Assembly (NCBI RefSeq): GCF_014636175.1
Contig: NZ_BMDW01000002.1
Span: 62,001 to 126,000, forward strand
Direction: 5' to 3'
DNA: 64,000 nucleotides
From: Sphingomonas psychrolutea
Lineage (GTDB): Bacteria; Pseudomonadota; Alphaproteobacteria; Sphingomonadales; Sphingomonadaceae
A program made the translations under genes and the position numbers. Below the pieces are notes generated by a model. That model was not told the origin of the DNA. It was given only the letters and a program-made list of their open reading frames with translations, and ran no database searches. Shown in pieces: positions 1 to 9,055 of this stretch; the first letter of the stretch is position 1; each line of letters starts with the position of its first letter.

Positions 1-1
1 C

Positions 2-844
2 GAGAAAACGCTCAAGGTCGATGGTGCTACGACCAATATCTTGATCGCGATCGCTTTGCTTCTGGCGACTCCGGCATTCGTCGCTTTTGGCTGGCTGTCG
101 GACAAGATCGGTCGCAAGCCGATCATTCTCACCGGTTGCCTGCTTGCGGCGTTGACCTACTTTCCGCTGTTCGATGGCCTGTCGAAATATGGCAATCCGG
201 AACTCTACGCCGCCCAGCGCAGCGCGCCGGTGACGGTCACGGCGGCGCAGGACGAATGCTCGGTTCAGTTCGATCCGATCGGCAAGAACAAGTTCGACAG
301 CCATTCGTGCGATATCGCCAAGTCGTTCCTGGCCAAAGCTGGCGTATCCTATACCAACGTCGCCGCCCCGGCCGGCACGATCGCCGAAATTCGGGTCGGC
401 GCCACGACCGTTGCAACGCTTGACCCGACCATGGTTACTGGTCCTGCGCGCAAAGATGCGATCAAGGCCTTCCAGGACCGCGCCAAAGCGGCGCTTACGT
501 CGGCTGGCTATCCCGAAAAAGCGAAGCCGGCGACGATCAACAAGCCAATGGTCGTGCTCATCCTGTTCGTGCTCGTCCTCTACGTAACGATGGTCTACGG
601 TCCGATCGCGGCGCTGCTGGTCGAGCTTTTCCCCACGCGCATTCGCTATACCTCGATGTCGCTGCCCTATCACATCGGCAATGGGTGGTTCGGTGGCTTC
701 TTGCCAACAACAGCGTTTGCGATGGTCGCGGCAACGGGGAATATCTACTTTGGACTGTGGTATCCCGTCGTGGTCGCGGCATTGACTGTCGTGTTCGGGC
801 TGTTCTTTCTGCCCGAAACGTTTCGTCGCAAGATCGACGACTGA
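2..844 (+). CDS. MFS transporter, metabolite:H+ symporter type (C-terminal part)
   Basis: The frame is open from base 2, so the gene begins upstream; 280 residues are visible. The MFS loop motif GWLSDKIGRKP appears about 35 residues in, between two membrane helices. A soluble stretch of about 110 residues containing two Cys follows, then three more hydrophobic segments and a charged cytoplasmic tail (ETFRRKIDD). The PTRIRYTSMS region is typical of the metabolite:H+ symporter/sugar-porter branch that moves organic acids or osmolytes across the inner membrane. The long extra loop is unusual for MFS in general. The substrate cannot be told. A hairpin lies just after the stop codon. Confidence 0.85.
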   Translation, partial: EKTLKVDGATTNILIAIALLLATPAFVAFGWLSDKIGRKPIILTGCLLAALTYFPLFDGLSKYGNPELYAAQRSAPVTVTAAQDECSVQFDPIGKNKFDSHSCDIAKSFLAKAGVSYTNVAAPAGTIAEIRVGATTVATLDPTMVTGPARKDAIKAFQDRAKAALTSAGYPEKAKPATINKPMVVLILFVLVLYVTMVYGPIAALLVELFPTRIRYTSMSLPYHIGNGWFGGFLPTTAFAMVAATGNIYFGLWYPVVVAALTVVFGLFFLPETFRRKIDD

Positions 845-859
845 CGCCTTTGAAACGAA

Positions 860-896
860 ACCGACAGCGGCGGCCTTTATGGGCCGTCGCTTCGGT
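860..896. terminator. Hairpin after MFS gene, terminator candidate
   Basis: GCGGCGGCC (867-875) pairs with GGCCGTCGC (882-890) around a 6-base loop, with an outer ACCGA/TCGGT extension. It lies 16 bases after the MFS stop and between convergent genes, so it could serve both. No clear T run follows on either strand. Confidence 0.45.
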
Positions 897-1084
897 TCGG
901 GACCGCGCGAATTTCGGCAGCCTCGCTGTAATTTCCCATTCGCCTCGAGTCAGTCCCAACATGCAGCGCCCCATGTTCGCTTCCCGAAAACGACCGCTCG
1001 TTCAGTTTGCGTTTTACCTTGGCTACCATCGCTCCACTTGTTCCCGACCACCACTGCTCCGTTCCAATCTCCCAAGGGGACGAC

Positions 1085-2605
1085 CTATGGCCGGTTCGAC
1101 GGATTGAGCGCACTTCCTGGCTTCCATGAAGGCGGCGCATCCTTGTCCGCCACGCGCCCCACCAGCGTATAGAAGAAGCGGTTGAAATCGGCGGCTGCTT
1201 TCCAGTCCATCCGTTGATCGAGATCGTCCTGCGGCTTGTGATAACCGGACTTGTACCATTGCCGGTAAATCCGCTCACTCTCGCTCCCCGGACGGTATCC
1301 GAACACGAAGGCGGTGGCAGGGATGCCTGCTGCGATGAAGTTCCACTGGTCAGACCGGCGAAGCAGATTCCGCTCGGGCTCGGGATCGTGCTGGACGGCG
1401 ATGCCCATGACCGCCGCGACCGCGCGGGCATCGTCACCCAGACTCGTATCATCGAGTGCGTGGATGGTCAGTAGATCGAGCGGGAAGATCGGGCGCAACT
1501 GATCGAGATTGATGTTCGCCGCGATCCGCGACCTGGGAAAAGTCGGTGCCCGCAGGAAAGCGATGGATCCGAGCAGCCCCTTTTCCTCGCCCGTCCATGC
1601 TGCAAAGATCACTGGTCGGCGAAACCCCTTGCCATGGCGGCGCTCGGCAAGGCGGATCAATAACGCGACATAGGCGGCATCGTCGAGCGTGCCGTTATAC
1701 AGTCGGTCGCCGTTCACCGGCGTGCCATAGCCATAGCCGTCGAGATGGGCAGACAGGACAATCGCTTGGTCGGCAAGCGCAGGATCGGTGCCGGGCAGAA
1801 AACCGATAACATTGGGTGAGGTGAGCGCACGCGTCGTGATCGTGAAGCCGGCACGGAAGGCGTCCGCAGGGTCGAAGTCAGGCAAGGGCTGACCGTTGCT
1901 GCCTTTGACGATCAGCTTGGCGGCGTCATGACCGCCACCGATTACCGTCGCCAGCGCATCGGCATTGAGCCGCAGGCGCAGGAATGAATCGGTATTGCGC
2001 GTTGCGCTTGCGAGCGACACGTCGCGCGCATAGGCGAAGGGCCAACGCGGCGGCTCGACGGTAAATCCGGGATCAGCGATGGTAATGATGCCGATTCCGC
2101 CCGCCGCTTTCACCGCGCTATCGCGCTGTGCGGCGGTTGGCAGACCAGCGCGGGTGGCACCATGACAGAGGACGAGCTTGCCCGTCACATTGCCAAGCGC
2201 AGCCGCGTCGCAATAGCCGCGGTACGCGAGCAGCGCTTCGACCCGCTGCGGCATTGCGGGCGCGGGGCTGACGGTGAAATCGTAGAGAAATTTGAGCGGT
2301 CGGCCGCCGATGCTGACCTCAGCGCGCGCGACCTTGGTCTCGTTCATCGAGACGCTCTGGAACCAGCCGCCTTTCTCGCCGAGCGGGGTAAGACCAGCCG
2401 CCTTGAACTTTGCAGCCACGACCTTTGCGGCGCGGTCATAACCGGCTGAGCCAGTGTCGCGCCCTTCCATCGTGTCGTCAGAAAGAGCCGTGGTGATTGT
2501 CCACCAGGCCTGGGTATCGGGGTCTGACGCGGGCGGGACAGACGCGGAGGCAATCGTTGCTGCAAATGCAGGGATCGCGAAGACTTTTCTCAAATTTTTG
2601 CGCAT
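1085..2605 (-). CDS. Secreted M28-family zinc aminopeptidase
   Basis: 506 residues from an ATG followed by a signal peptide (MRKNLRKVFAIPAFAATIASA); the longer open frame upstream has no secretory features. An inserted PA-like region (about residues 130-270) precedes the M28 core. All expected metal and catalytic positions are visible in order: His/Asp in SAHLDGYG, bridging Asp in TLDDAAY, Glu pair in TGEEKGLLGS, Asp in NINLDQL and His in YHKPQDD. Members of this family remove N-terminal residues from peptides in the periplasm or outside the cell. It is transcribed divergently from the hydrolase at 2871, with no sign that it belongs to the catabolic island. Confidence 0.9.
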   Translation of the reverse strand: MRKNLRKVFAIPAFAATIASASVPPASDPDTQAWWTITTALSDDTMEGRDTGSAGYDRAAKVVAAKFKAAGLTPLGEKGGWFQSVSMNETKVARAEVSIGGRPLKFLYDFTVSPAPAMPQRVEALLAYRGYCDAAALGNVTGKLVLCHGATRAGLPTAAQRDSAVKAAGGIGIITIADPGFTVEPPRWPFAYARDVSLASATRNTDSFLRLRLNADALATVIGGGHDAAKLIVKGSNGQPLPDFDPADAFRAGFTITTRALTSPNVIGFLPGTDPALADQAIVLSAHLDGYGYGTPVNGDRLYNGTLDDAAYVALLIRLAERRHGKGFRRPVIFAAWTGEEKGLLGSIAFLRAPTFPRSRIAANINLDQLRPIFPLDLLTIHALDDTSLGDDARAVAAVMGIAVQHDPEPERNLLRRSDQWNFIAAGIPATAFVFGYRPGSESERIYRQWYKSGYHKPQDDLDQRMDWKAAADFNRFFYTLVGRVADKDAPPSWKPGSALNPSNRP

Positions 2606-2638
2606 GCTTGGCCCCTGCGAATGGCTTGAAACTATTGC

Positions 2639-2659
2639 GGCATCGCTACCAACGATGCC
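2639..2659. promoter_or_regulatory. Inverted repeat in divergent intergenic region
   Basis: GGCATCG (2639-2645) and CGATGCC (2653-2659) are perfect 7-base arms with a 7-base spacer, 34 bases upstream of the M28 start. It could be an operator or a 5' UTR hairpin; nothing else supports a role. Confidence 0.25.
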
Positions 2660-2870
2660 CGTTTTGGGTTGATGGGGTAAATCGTTCAAGTGGACAAATA
2701 ACGAACGGTGCGGTCGGTCGGGGGGATGCTCGCATTGCGCTGCTGCCGGTCGCATGGACGACGTCCCCCCGGTTTTTGTCGGATGAACTCTGAGGGTTCG
2801 AGACCGCTTTCCGAGGTCGAACGCCGGAACGTAGCTTGCGCTCTCCTCGATCGCGCGCGACGATGCGGTT

Positions 2871-3968
2871 ATGCTGTCATCTCTGCTTTTGCTGCTCGCC
2901 CAGGCCACCGCCGTTCCAACGCCACCGTTGACCGTTGCGCCGACGCCGACCCCGCCCGCGGCGGCATGGCCGGCCCGCGACGCGCAGTTCACCATCCACA
3001 ATTTCCGCTTTCGCTCCGGCGAGACGATGGAAGCGTTGCGGATCAACTACACGACGCTCGGCAAACCGCACCGCAACGCGCAGGGCGAGATCGACAATGC
3101 CGTCATGGTGCTCCACGGCACTGGCGGCACGGGTCGCCAATTCCTTAGCCCGCAGTTTGCTGACGAACTATACGGCCCCGGCCAACCGCTCGACATAACA
3201 CGCTATTGGATCATTCTCCCCGACGGTATCGGGCATGGCAAATCATCCAAGCCGTCAGACGGCCGGCACATGCGCTTCCCGCATTACGACTATGACGACA
3301 TGGTCGAGGCGCAGTATCAGCTGCTGCGTGACGGGCTTGGCATCCGGCGCATGCGGCTCATCATGGGCACCTCGATGGGGTGCATGCACAGCCTGGTCTG
3401 GGGCGAAACGCATCCCGACTTCGTCCGCGCCCTGATGCCGCTCGCCTGCGAGCCGGTCGAGATTGCCGGCCTCAACCGCATGTGGCGGCAACTGACGATC
3501 GACGGGATCGAGGCCGATCCCGCTTGGGCGGGTGGCGAGTATCGTACCCCGCCCACGCAGGGCCTGCGCACCGCCGCCAGCCTGTTATTCGTGGCGGGCG
3601 CGGCACCGCTTTATTTCCAGGCACAGTATCCGCGGCGCGCGACGGCCGAAGCATTCGCGCGCGAGCGGGTCGCGGCGTCCATCGCCGGAACCGACGCTAA
3701 CGATCTCATCTACCAAATCGATGCGTCGCGCACCTATGCGCCGTGGTCGCAATTGGAAGCGATCACCGCGCCGACGACATGGGTCAATTCGGCCGATGAT
3801 TTCATCAACCCGCGCAACCTCGATCTGCCCACGCGCGCCGTCGCCCGCATGAAGGACGCACGGTTCAGGCTGATCCCCGAGAGCGCCGAAACGCGTGGCC
3901 ATGGCACCCACACCGCCGCCCGCTTTTGGAAACGGGATCTTGCCGATCTGCTTCAACGAACGCAGTGA
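2871..3968 (+). CDS. Secreted alpha/beta hydrolase, MetX-like
   Basis: 365 residues with a short hydrophobic leader and a Pro/Thr-rich linker, then an alpha/beta-hydrolase fold like homoserine O-acetyltransferase. The nucleophile elbow is GTSMGCM (about residue 165), the acid is probably the Asp in NSADDF and the His lies in RGHGTH near the end. The leader argues against a role in methionine synthesis; a periplasmic esterase or acyltransferase is more likely. It is paralogous to the next gene (4259-5356), both having N-x-AVM/L-x-HG/SH and GANDLI-like segments. The substrate is unknown. Confidence 0.8.
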   Translation: MLSSLLLLLAQATAVPTPPLTVAPTPTPPAAAWPARDAQFTIHNFRFRSGETMEALRINYTTLGKPHRNAQGEIDNAVMVLHGTGGTGRQFLSPQFADELYGPGQPLDITRYWIILPDGIGHGKSSKPSDGRHMRFPHYDYDDMVEAQYQLLRDGLGIRRMRLIMGTSMGCMHSLVWGETHPDFVRALMPLACEPVEIAGLNRMWRQLTIDGIEADPAWAGGEYRTPPTQGLRTAASLLFVAGAAPLYFQAQYPRRATAEAFARERVAASIAGTDANDLIYQIDASRTYAPWSQLEAITAPTTWVNSADDFINPRNLDLPTRAVARMKDARFRLIPESAETRGHGTHTAARFWKRDLADLLQRTQ

Positions 3969-4258
3969 TCTGGAAGGCCGAAATGCTGCACGCCACGATC
4001 AAGGTCGCGATCGGCAACTTTACCCGGTCTGGCTTCAGCTGGACGGCCAACATATCCGGCGTCGGCCTGTTGGCCGACCAATTCACCACCCCAGCGTTGA
4101 AAATCTGGTCTTACGACAGCGCGACGCCGCGCCCGGCGACAGCACCGAATGCGTCAGCATCATCACCCCGAGCACCGAAATCGCCGTTACATTTTACGTC
4201 GTGCCCGCTTCCAAAAACGGTAAGGTCGCGCGACCGAACCCTGTTGAGGCAAAACCCA

Positions 4259-5356
4259 ATGTTGCGATCCCTGGTGTGTTTCCTCGCCCTGATGCTCGCG
4301 ACCGTTGGGCCGGCACTGGCGGCAGACGGTGACCGGCATGCCTTCGTCATCAAACAGTTCCAGCTCGAAAACGGCGCGGTTCTGCCCGAAGCAAAGGTCA
4401 TGTACGCGACGTACGGCACGCTCAACGCCGCGCGCGACAATGCCGTGCTACTGCCGTCGCATTACATGGCCGATTCGCATGGCTATGAATGGTTGATCGG
4501 TCCCGGCAAGGCGCTCGATCCCAAGAAAAATTTCCTCGTCGCCACCGAATTGTTCGGCAACGGCAAATCGTCCTCCCCAAGCAATACGCCAGCGCCGTTC
4601 GACGGCCCGCGTTTCCCGGTCACCAGCATCCGCGATAATGTCGCAGCGGTCCACCGGTTGCTCGGCGACGCGCTCGGCGTGCGCCATTTACGCGCGGTGA
4701 TCGGCTTTTCGATGGGCGGGGAGCAGGCATTCCAATGGGCCGTGACCTATCCCGACTTCATGGACCGCATCGTCGTCACGTCGGCGACGGCAAAAACCTG
4801 GCCGCATGGCATCGTCCGGTTGGAAAGCCAGGTCATCGCGATCGAGAGCGATCCGATCTTTGCCGACGGCGATTACAAGGTGCAGCCGAAGAAAGGCCTA
4901 CAAACCTTCGGCGCGATCTGGGCCGGATGGCTGTTTTCGCAAGGGTGGTGGCGCGAAGAATTGTGGCGCGCTGGTTCGCCTCCCGGCACGACATTCCGTA
5001 CCGTGTTCGATGGCCTGTATAAGGATTTCATTCCGGGCGCCGATGCCAACGACCTGATCCTGCAAATGCACACATGGGAAGCACACGATATCGGCACGAC
5101 GCCGGGATTTGGCGGGGACGTGAAGAAGGCGCTCGCGTCGATTAAAGTGCCGGTACTCTACATGCCGTCCGAGACAGACCTGTATTTCCCGGTCGATGAT
5201 GCGCGGTATGAAGCGAGGTTCATCCCGCACGTGACGCTGCTGCCGATCCCGTCGCTTTGGGGCCATACCGCGGGTGCCGCCAGCAATCCCGCCGATGCGA
5301 AATTCCTGAACGAGCATATCTCAGCGTTCATCCACGCCACGGACGCAGCACGGTGA
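4259..5356 (+). CDS. Secreted alpha/beta hydrolase, MetX-like (second copy)
   Basis: The start chosen is the ATG before MLRSLVCFLALMLATVGPALA, a clear signal peptide, giving 365 residues; the frame is open further upstream but shows no coding character. Nucleophile elbow GFSMGGEQ, acid in PSETDLYF, His in LWGHTAG. It shares architecture with the gene at 2871, so the two probably arose by duplication. The 290 bases between them hold nothing recognised. Its stop codon overlaps the ATG of a truncated metallo-beta-lactamase-fold gene (TGATG), so that gene was once translationally coupled to it. Confidence 0.8.
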   Translation: MLRSLVCFLALMLATVGPALAADGDRHAFVIKQFQLENGAVLPEAKVMYATYGTLNAARDNAVLLPSHYMADSHGYEWLIGPGKALDPKKNFLVATELFGNGKSSSPSNTPAPFDGPRFPVTSIRDNVAAVHRLLGDALGVRHLRAVIGFSMGGEQAFQWAVTYPDFMDRIVVTSATAKTWPHGIVRLESQVIAIESDPIFADGDYKVQPKKGLQTFGAIWAGWLFSQGWWREELWRAGSPPGTTFRTVFDGLYKDFIPGADANDLILQMHTWEAHDIGTTPGFGGDVKKALASIKVPVLYMPSETDLYFPVDDARYEARFIPHVTLLPIPSLWGHTAGAASNPADAKFLNEHISAFIHATDAAR

Positions 5357-5517
5357 TGCAGCGACGTTACATTGCGGCGGTCAACTTGGTCGGATTGCGG
5401 GTGCGGCCGGCGGCCGATCCATTCACGCTGTCGTCGGTCGCGCCGGGCGTCTATGCCGCAGTCGATGGTCCGGCGGCGCTGCCAGGATCGATCCCCGGCC
5501 CCACGCTCGCGCCGTAA
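5356..5517 (+). pseudogene. Truncated MBL-fold hydrolase (N-terminus only)
   Basis: The ATG overlaps the stop of the preceding hydrolase. The 53-codon frame contains DPFTLSSVAPGVYAAVDGP, which resembles the first strands of metallo-beta-lactamase-fold enzymes. Homology ends near base 5480, where mobile-element-derived sequence starts on the other strand, so the HxHxDH metal site and the rest are gone. Recognition rests on a short stretch and is tentative. Confidence 0.45.
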
Positions 5518-5519
5518 CA

Positions 5520-5656
5520 CCCCGCTCGGCCCGTATTTTCCGAGCGTCCGCGTCAGCCGCTCGCGCCGACCATTTACCCTGTAGTCGAGCTTGAACGACA
5601 CCGTTCCGTTGGTGGTGACCGGCACATACATCGTGTCCCGGTCTGTGATCGGGCAC
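5520..5656 (-). pseudogene. Tyrosine recombinase remnant (arm-type DNA-binding domain)
   Basis: Read on the minus strand this gives VPVTTNGTVSFKLDYRVNG, RRERLTRTLGKYGP and SGV, the strand-rich pattern of the N-terminal arm-binding (DUF4102-like) domain of phage and island integrases. The frame then loses similarity near 5500. Neither the core-binding domain nor the R-H-R-Y catalytic domain is present. It is a fragment of an integrase, part of a decayed insertion between the left flank and the catabolic genes. Confidence 0.55.
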
Positions 5657-5971
5657 ACCTTATCTTTTGGTTCAAAGATTAAAGTACAGTATCCGTTAGC
5701 ATTTACCCTTCTCTGCGGAAACGACCGCCACTTGCTTTGGAGAGCCTGACAGTACTTCGAAACGCGACGCCATCAACAGTAGCGCAACCGTCAGAACCGC
5801 CGTCAGGCGCGAATGCTGCCTAACGAATGTAGTCGAAGGTCTTCAAACGCGCAGAATCGTTCCCCCCTGCGCTTCTCGCGCGCTACCCCTAGAACGGCAA
5901 AAAATACCGTCACAATCTTGCTGAGGGTAGTTGGGCACCGTAAAGATATCGTCACAACACGTCGAAATCTC
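5657..5971. other. Non-coding stretch, nothing recognised
   Basis: No credible frame, tRNA or terminator was seen. The stretch is less GC-rich than its surroundings and lies between two decayed mobile-element fragments, so it is probably leftover insertion DNA. Confidence 0.5.
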
Positions 5972-6006
5972 GGAATTGTCGCGCATCTGAGATGCGCGAT
6001 AATTCC
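5972..6006. repeat. 17-base near-perfect inverted repeat
   Basis: GGAATTGTCGCGCATCT (5972-5988) and AGATGCGCGATAATTCC (5990-6006) are inverted copies with one mismatch and a single central G. It sits just beyond the end of the IS110-type fragment. It may be part of a mobile-element end, a recombination site or a hairpin. Confidence 0.6.
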
Positions 6007-6011
6007 GCAGT

Positions 6012-6221
6012 TTAGGTCGATGTAAGCGCTTCAGCCACGGCGTCATCGCACCGATTCTCGACACCCAACTTTGCGTCAGCGACGGCGTGCTTGAACATCA
6101 GCTGCGAGATCTGACCGGGATCAGTCGGGCAGTCTCCCCTCCAGACCCGCCGCCCTTCGGCATCGATCACGCAGATCGCGGTTGTCTTCTGTGAAACATC
6201 CAAACCTACTTAGTGCGGCAT
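6012..6221 (-). pseudogene. IS110-family transposase remnant (N-terminus)
   Basis: The minus strand reads VGLDVSQKTTAICVIDAEG, then WRGDCPTDPGQIS and DAKLGVE, the start of the DEDD-type IS110 transposase. Two lesions are visible. The ATG at 6221 is followed by a TAA as codon 4 (M-P-H-stop-V-G-L-D). After GVE the similarity moves to another frame (GAMTPWLKRL), which shows a frameshift. The rest, including the Ser-containing C-terminal domain, is absent. It is a dead insertion-sequence fragment at the left border of the catabolic genes. Confidence 0.75.
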
Positions 6222-6339
6222 CGGATCCTCCAATGGTGCTCACCACCGGGCACAGCGCCCGGATCGCGGCACTATCGATACATCGACACGTCCACCGCGA
6301 TTACCCGAGGTCCACACATGTCCGCCGGACCGAGGATCG

Positions 6340-7128
6340 CTAACGCGCCGCCACGATCCCCGAAGCGATGAACCCGCCATCGACGGGTAGCGTTGCCCCA
6401 TTGATATAGGATGCAAGCGGGCAGTTGAGGAACAAGAGCGGCCAGGCCTGCTCTTCGGCTGACGAACGGCGTCCGATCGGCTGTGCGACAACGTCGATCA
6501 GCGCGGCCGGCGTCACTTTCTGGATCTCGTCGAGCATCGGTGTCTGCACCGCACCGGGACTGGTGCAGTTCACCCTGATCCCACGCTTTATCCAATCGCC
6601 AGACGCGCGCATGGTCCAAACGATCACGGCCTCTTTCGAAACGCTGTAGGCCGATGGTAGCGCAGGAGCATTCTGCTCATACCAAGCCGCAGCCGCCTCA
6701 AATGACTCGGTCGCGGTCAATTCCTTCAGCAACGCGAGACGTTGTGGCCAGCCTGCGCCGCCATTCGACGCAACATTTGCAACGGCCGAACCCGGTGCCA
6801 TCTTGGGCACTAACAGCTCGGTCAGATACCGCGTCCCGACGAAGTTGACCTTCATGACATCGATTGGCGAAGGCCCGGGGGGAATTCCAGCGCAGTTGAA
6901 TAAGGCATCGATGGGTCCGCTGATCGACAAGGCCGCAGAATCGATCGATCGAAGGTCGCGCAAGTCAAGATAACGAAAGGACGCCAGATCAAGTTCGGCG
7001 GGTTTGATATCGAGACCGTGCACGTCGGCACCAGCCTCCACCAAGAGCCGTGCCGTAGCCTGACCGATTCCCGACGAGCAGCCCGTGACTACGACCCGTT
7101 TTCCCAGATAGTGGGCACCGATGTTCAT
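6340..7128 (-). CDS. SDR oxidoreductase, 3-alpha-hydroxysteroid/coniferyl-alcohol dehydrogenase-like
   Basis: 262 residues from an ATG preceded by GGAGAAG. Cofactor motif TGCSSGIG near the N-terminus, NCAG in place of NNAG, Ser in VASNGG, active-site YSVSK, and SPGAVQTPM after it. The short beta-alpha region and the insert before YxxxK resemble the Comamonas 3-alpha-hydroxysteroid dehydrogenase/coniferyl-alcohol dehydrogenase group, which oxidises secondary or benzylic alcohols with NAD(P)+. It is downstream of the acyl-CoA ligase at 7294-8838, separated by 165 bases with no gene, and is likely in the same transcript. The substrate is not determined. Confidence 0.85.
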   Translation of the reverse strand: MNIGAHYLGKRVVVTGCSSGIGQATARLLVEAGADVHGLDIKPAELDLASFRYLDLRDLRSIDSAALSISGPIDALFNCAGIPPGPSPIDVMKVNFVGTRYLTELLVPKMAPGSAVANVASNGGAGWPQRLALLKELTATESFEAAAAWYEQNAPALPSAYSVSKEAVIVWTMRASGDWIKRGIRVNCTSPGAVQTPMLDEIQKVTPAALIDVVAQPIGRRSSAEEQAWPLLFLNCPLASYINGATLPVDGGFIASGIVAAR

Positions 7129-7293
7129 ACTCTTCTCCGTCTGGCACGCGTTTGCGGCACCGGCCCGACCTTGGACAGCCTGGCACAATTCCCAAAGGCG
7201 CTTGCCTTGCCCTGCATCACGACCGCGTTCGTTGCCGTCGTCACGACGCCAGGGCCGGTCACGAACAACCCATTCGCTAAGCCGTCATAAGCA

Positions 7294-8838
7294 TCATTCG
7301 AGATAACGCGCCCGAAGCGCCTTCTTGTCGGGCTTACCCAGGGGAGACAGCGGGATGTAATCGACAAAATCGACGCTTTTCGGTGCCTGCACCGAGCCCT
7401 TGCGGTCGCGGACGAGCGCAATCAACTCGTCGGACGTGACGCATTGTTCGGGGTCAATCACCACCACGGCCTTCACTGTTTCACCCCACTTTGGATCGGG
7501 AATGCCAATCACTGCGGCCTGACGCACGGCGGGGTGGGTGACGAGGACATCTTCGACCTCGCGCGCGAACACGTTGAACCCCCCCGTGACGATCATGTCC
7601 TTCTTGCGATCGACGATGCGCAGGAAGCCGTCATCGTTACGGATCGCAACATCGCCCGTGTGCAACCAGCCATCCGCGAACGCCGCCTCGGTTTCCTCCG
7701 GTTTATTGAGATAGCCTTTCATCAACAGCGGTCCCCGAACACAGATTTCGCCGGGTTCACCGTCCGCGACTTCGTGCATCGCGTCATCCATAAGCGCGAC
7801 ACGCACCCAAGGCGTCGGTCGCCCGCACGATGCGAGGCGCAACGGGTCATCGACCAGATGTTCCGCGCGGCGCAGCAACGTGACTGACATCGGCGCTTCG
7901 GCCTGGCCATAGAATTGGAAGAAGATCCGCCCGAGTTTGCCGATGGCATCCTTTAACCGGGCGGCCGGAAAGGCCGACGCACCGTAAAAGATGATTTCGA
8001 GGCTCGACAGGTCGAATTCGCCGAAGCGCGGATGATCGATCAACGCCAGCACCATTGTCGGGACCATCAGCACCGATGTGATCCGGTGCTGTTCGATCGC
8101 CTCCATGACACGAACGGGGTCGAAACCGGGCAGGACCACCATCGACCCGCCCTTCATCAGGATCGCGGTGAGCACGGCGGCACCCGCATGGCTAAGCGGC
8201 GCACAGATCAGGTGGCGGATTTCGACGGGCCATTCCCATTCGGTCAGCTGGATCAGCGCGGAGGTCACGATGCCGCGATGCGTAATCATGATTCCCTTTG
8301 GCTTGCCCGTCGTGCCCCCCGAATAGGCGATGCGCGCCAGATCCTCTGGATCGGCGGTCGGGGCGACAAGCGCGCGCGGATGATAGGCCGCTGCAATCTG
8401 GTCGAGCGACCCTGCGCCCTCCCCGCCCAGCGCAACAACATGACGCAGACCGGGCGCCCGTTGTTTCAGCTCGGTGGCGACGGCCTCATAATGGTCGCCG
8501 TCGTAGATGAGCAGGTCGATCGATGCATCGTCGAGGACATAGAGATAGTCCTCAATTGCACCCATCGGGTGCAGCGCCGTCGCGACGATCCCGGCGAACG
8601 CTAGCGCCGTCATCACGCCGGGGACTTCGATCCGGTTGCGAGCGAGCACGGCGGCGCGCACCGGGCGCGGCGACATCGCCTCAAAAGCCTGCTGGCATCT
8701 GCTGACCGAGTCACGCAGCGCGCCCGCCGTCAATTTGGTGCCGTCCGCGAGCATCAGGACGGTGCGGTCGAGATCGCGGTTCAGGGCATGGGCAAGCAGG
8801 TCGGTGCCGAGCACTGCACGGTATAATTCTGGAGCCAT
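7294..8838 (-). CDS. Acyl-CoA synthetase, AMP-forming
   Basis: 514 residues, full length for the ANL family. P-loop YSGGTTGKPKG, A5 motif FYGQAE, A7/A8 hinge HTGDVAIRNDDGFLRIVDRKK, and the A10 lysine in LSPLGKPDKK are all present. It activates a carboxylic acid to its CoA thioester through an acyl-adenylate in the cytoplasm. It is transcribed divergently from the TonB receptor at 9056. The shared promoter region carries the recurring CAATGC-type inverted repeat, suggesting that uptake and activation of the same compound are co-regulated. Confidence 0.92.
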   Translation of the reverse strand: MAPELYRAVLGTDLLAHALNRDLDRTVLMLADGTKLTAGALRDSVSRCQQAFEAMSPRPVRAAVLARNRIEVPGVMTALAFAGIVATALHPMGAIEDYLYVLDDASIDLLIYDGDHYEAVATELKQRAPGLRHVVALGGEGAGSLDQIAAAYHPRALVAPTADPEDLARIAYSGGTTGKPKGIMITHRGIVTSALIQLTEWEWPVEIRHLICAPLSHAGAAVLTAILMKGGSMVVLPGFDPVRVMEAIEQHRITSVLMVPTMVLALIDHPRFGEFDLSSLEIIFYGASAFPAARLKDAIGKLGRIFFQFYGQAEAPMSVTLLRRAEHLVDDPLRLASCGRPTPWVRVALMDDAMHEVADGEPGEICVRGPLLMKGYLNKPEETEAAFADGWLHTGDVAIRNDDGFLRIVDRKKDMIVTGGFNVFAREVEDVLVTHPAVRQAAVIGIPDPKWGETVKAVVVIDPEQCVTSDELIALVRDRKGSVQAPKSVDFVDYIPLSPLGKPDKKALRARYLE

Positions 8839-8919
8839 GATTCATCCTCACCCAACGTCGGGCCAAATTATGCATAGCCGTGCGCGCATTAATTTCAAGC
8901 GCGACTAGCGGATCTTATA

Positions 8920-8962
8920 ACGCAATGCACATCACGCATTTAAATTCTATTGCGCATTGCGT
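8920..8962. promoter_or_regulatory. Inverted CAATGC-type operator pair
   Basis: ACGCAATGCACAT (8920-8932) and ATTGCGCATTGCGT (8949-8962) are inverted copies in the 217-base region between the divergent acyl-CoA ligase and TonB receptor. The same core recurs at other promoters in the window. Confidence 0.5.
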
Positions 8963-9055
8963 GTGCCTTTAATACAAATCCCTCAAATCGGGCGTCAGAA
9001 CCGAACAAAACGCGAAAGCGTTGCGTAACAATAAAACAGGGATCGGGATCGAAGC

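Noticed and set aside
6246-6262. CCGGGC/GCCCGG hairpin as terminator of the SDR at 6340
   Set aside because: The stem is only 6 bases and has no T run, and it lies 78 bases past the stop; too weak to list.
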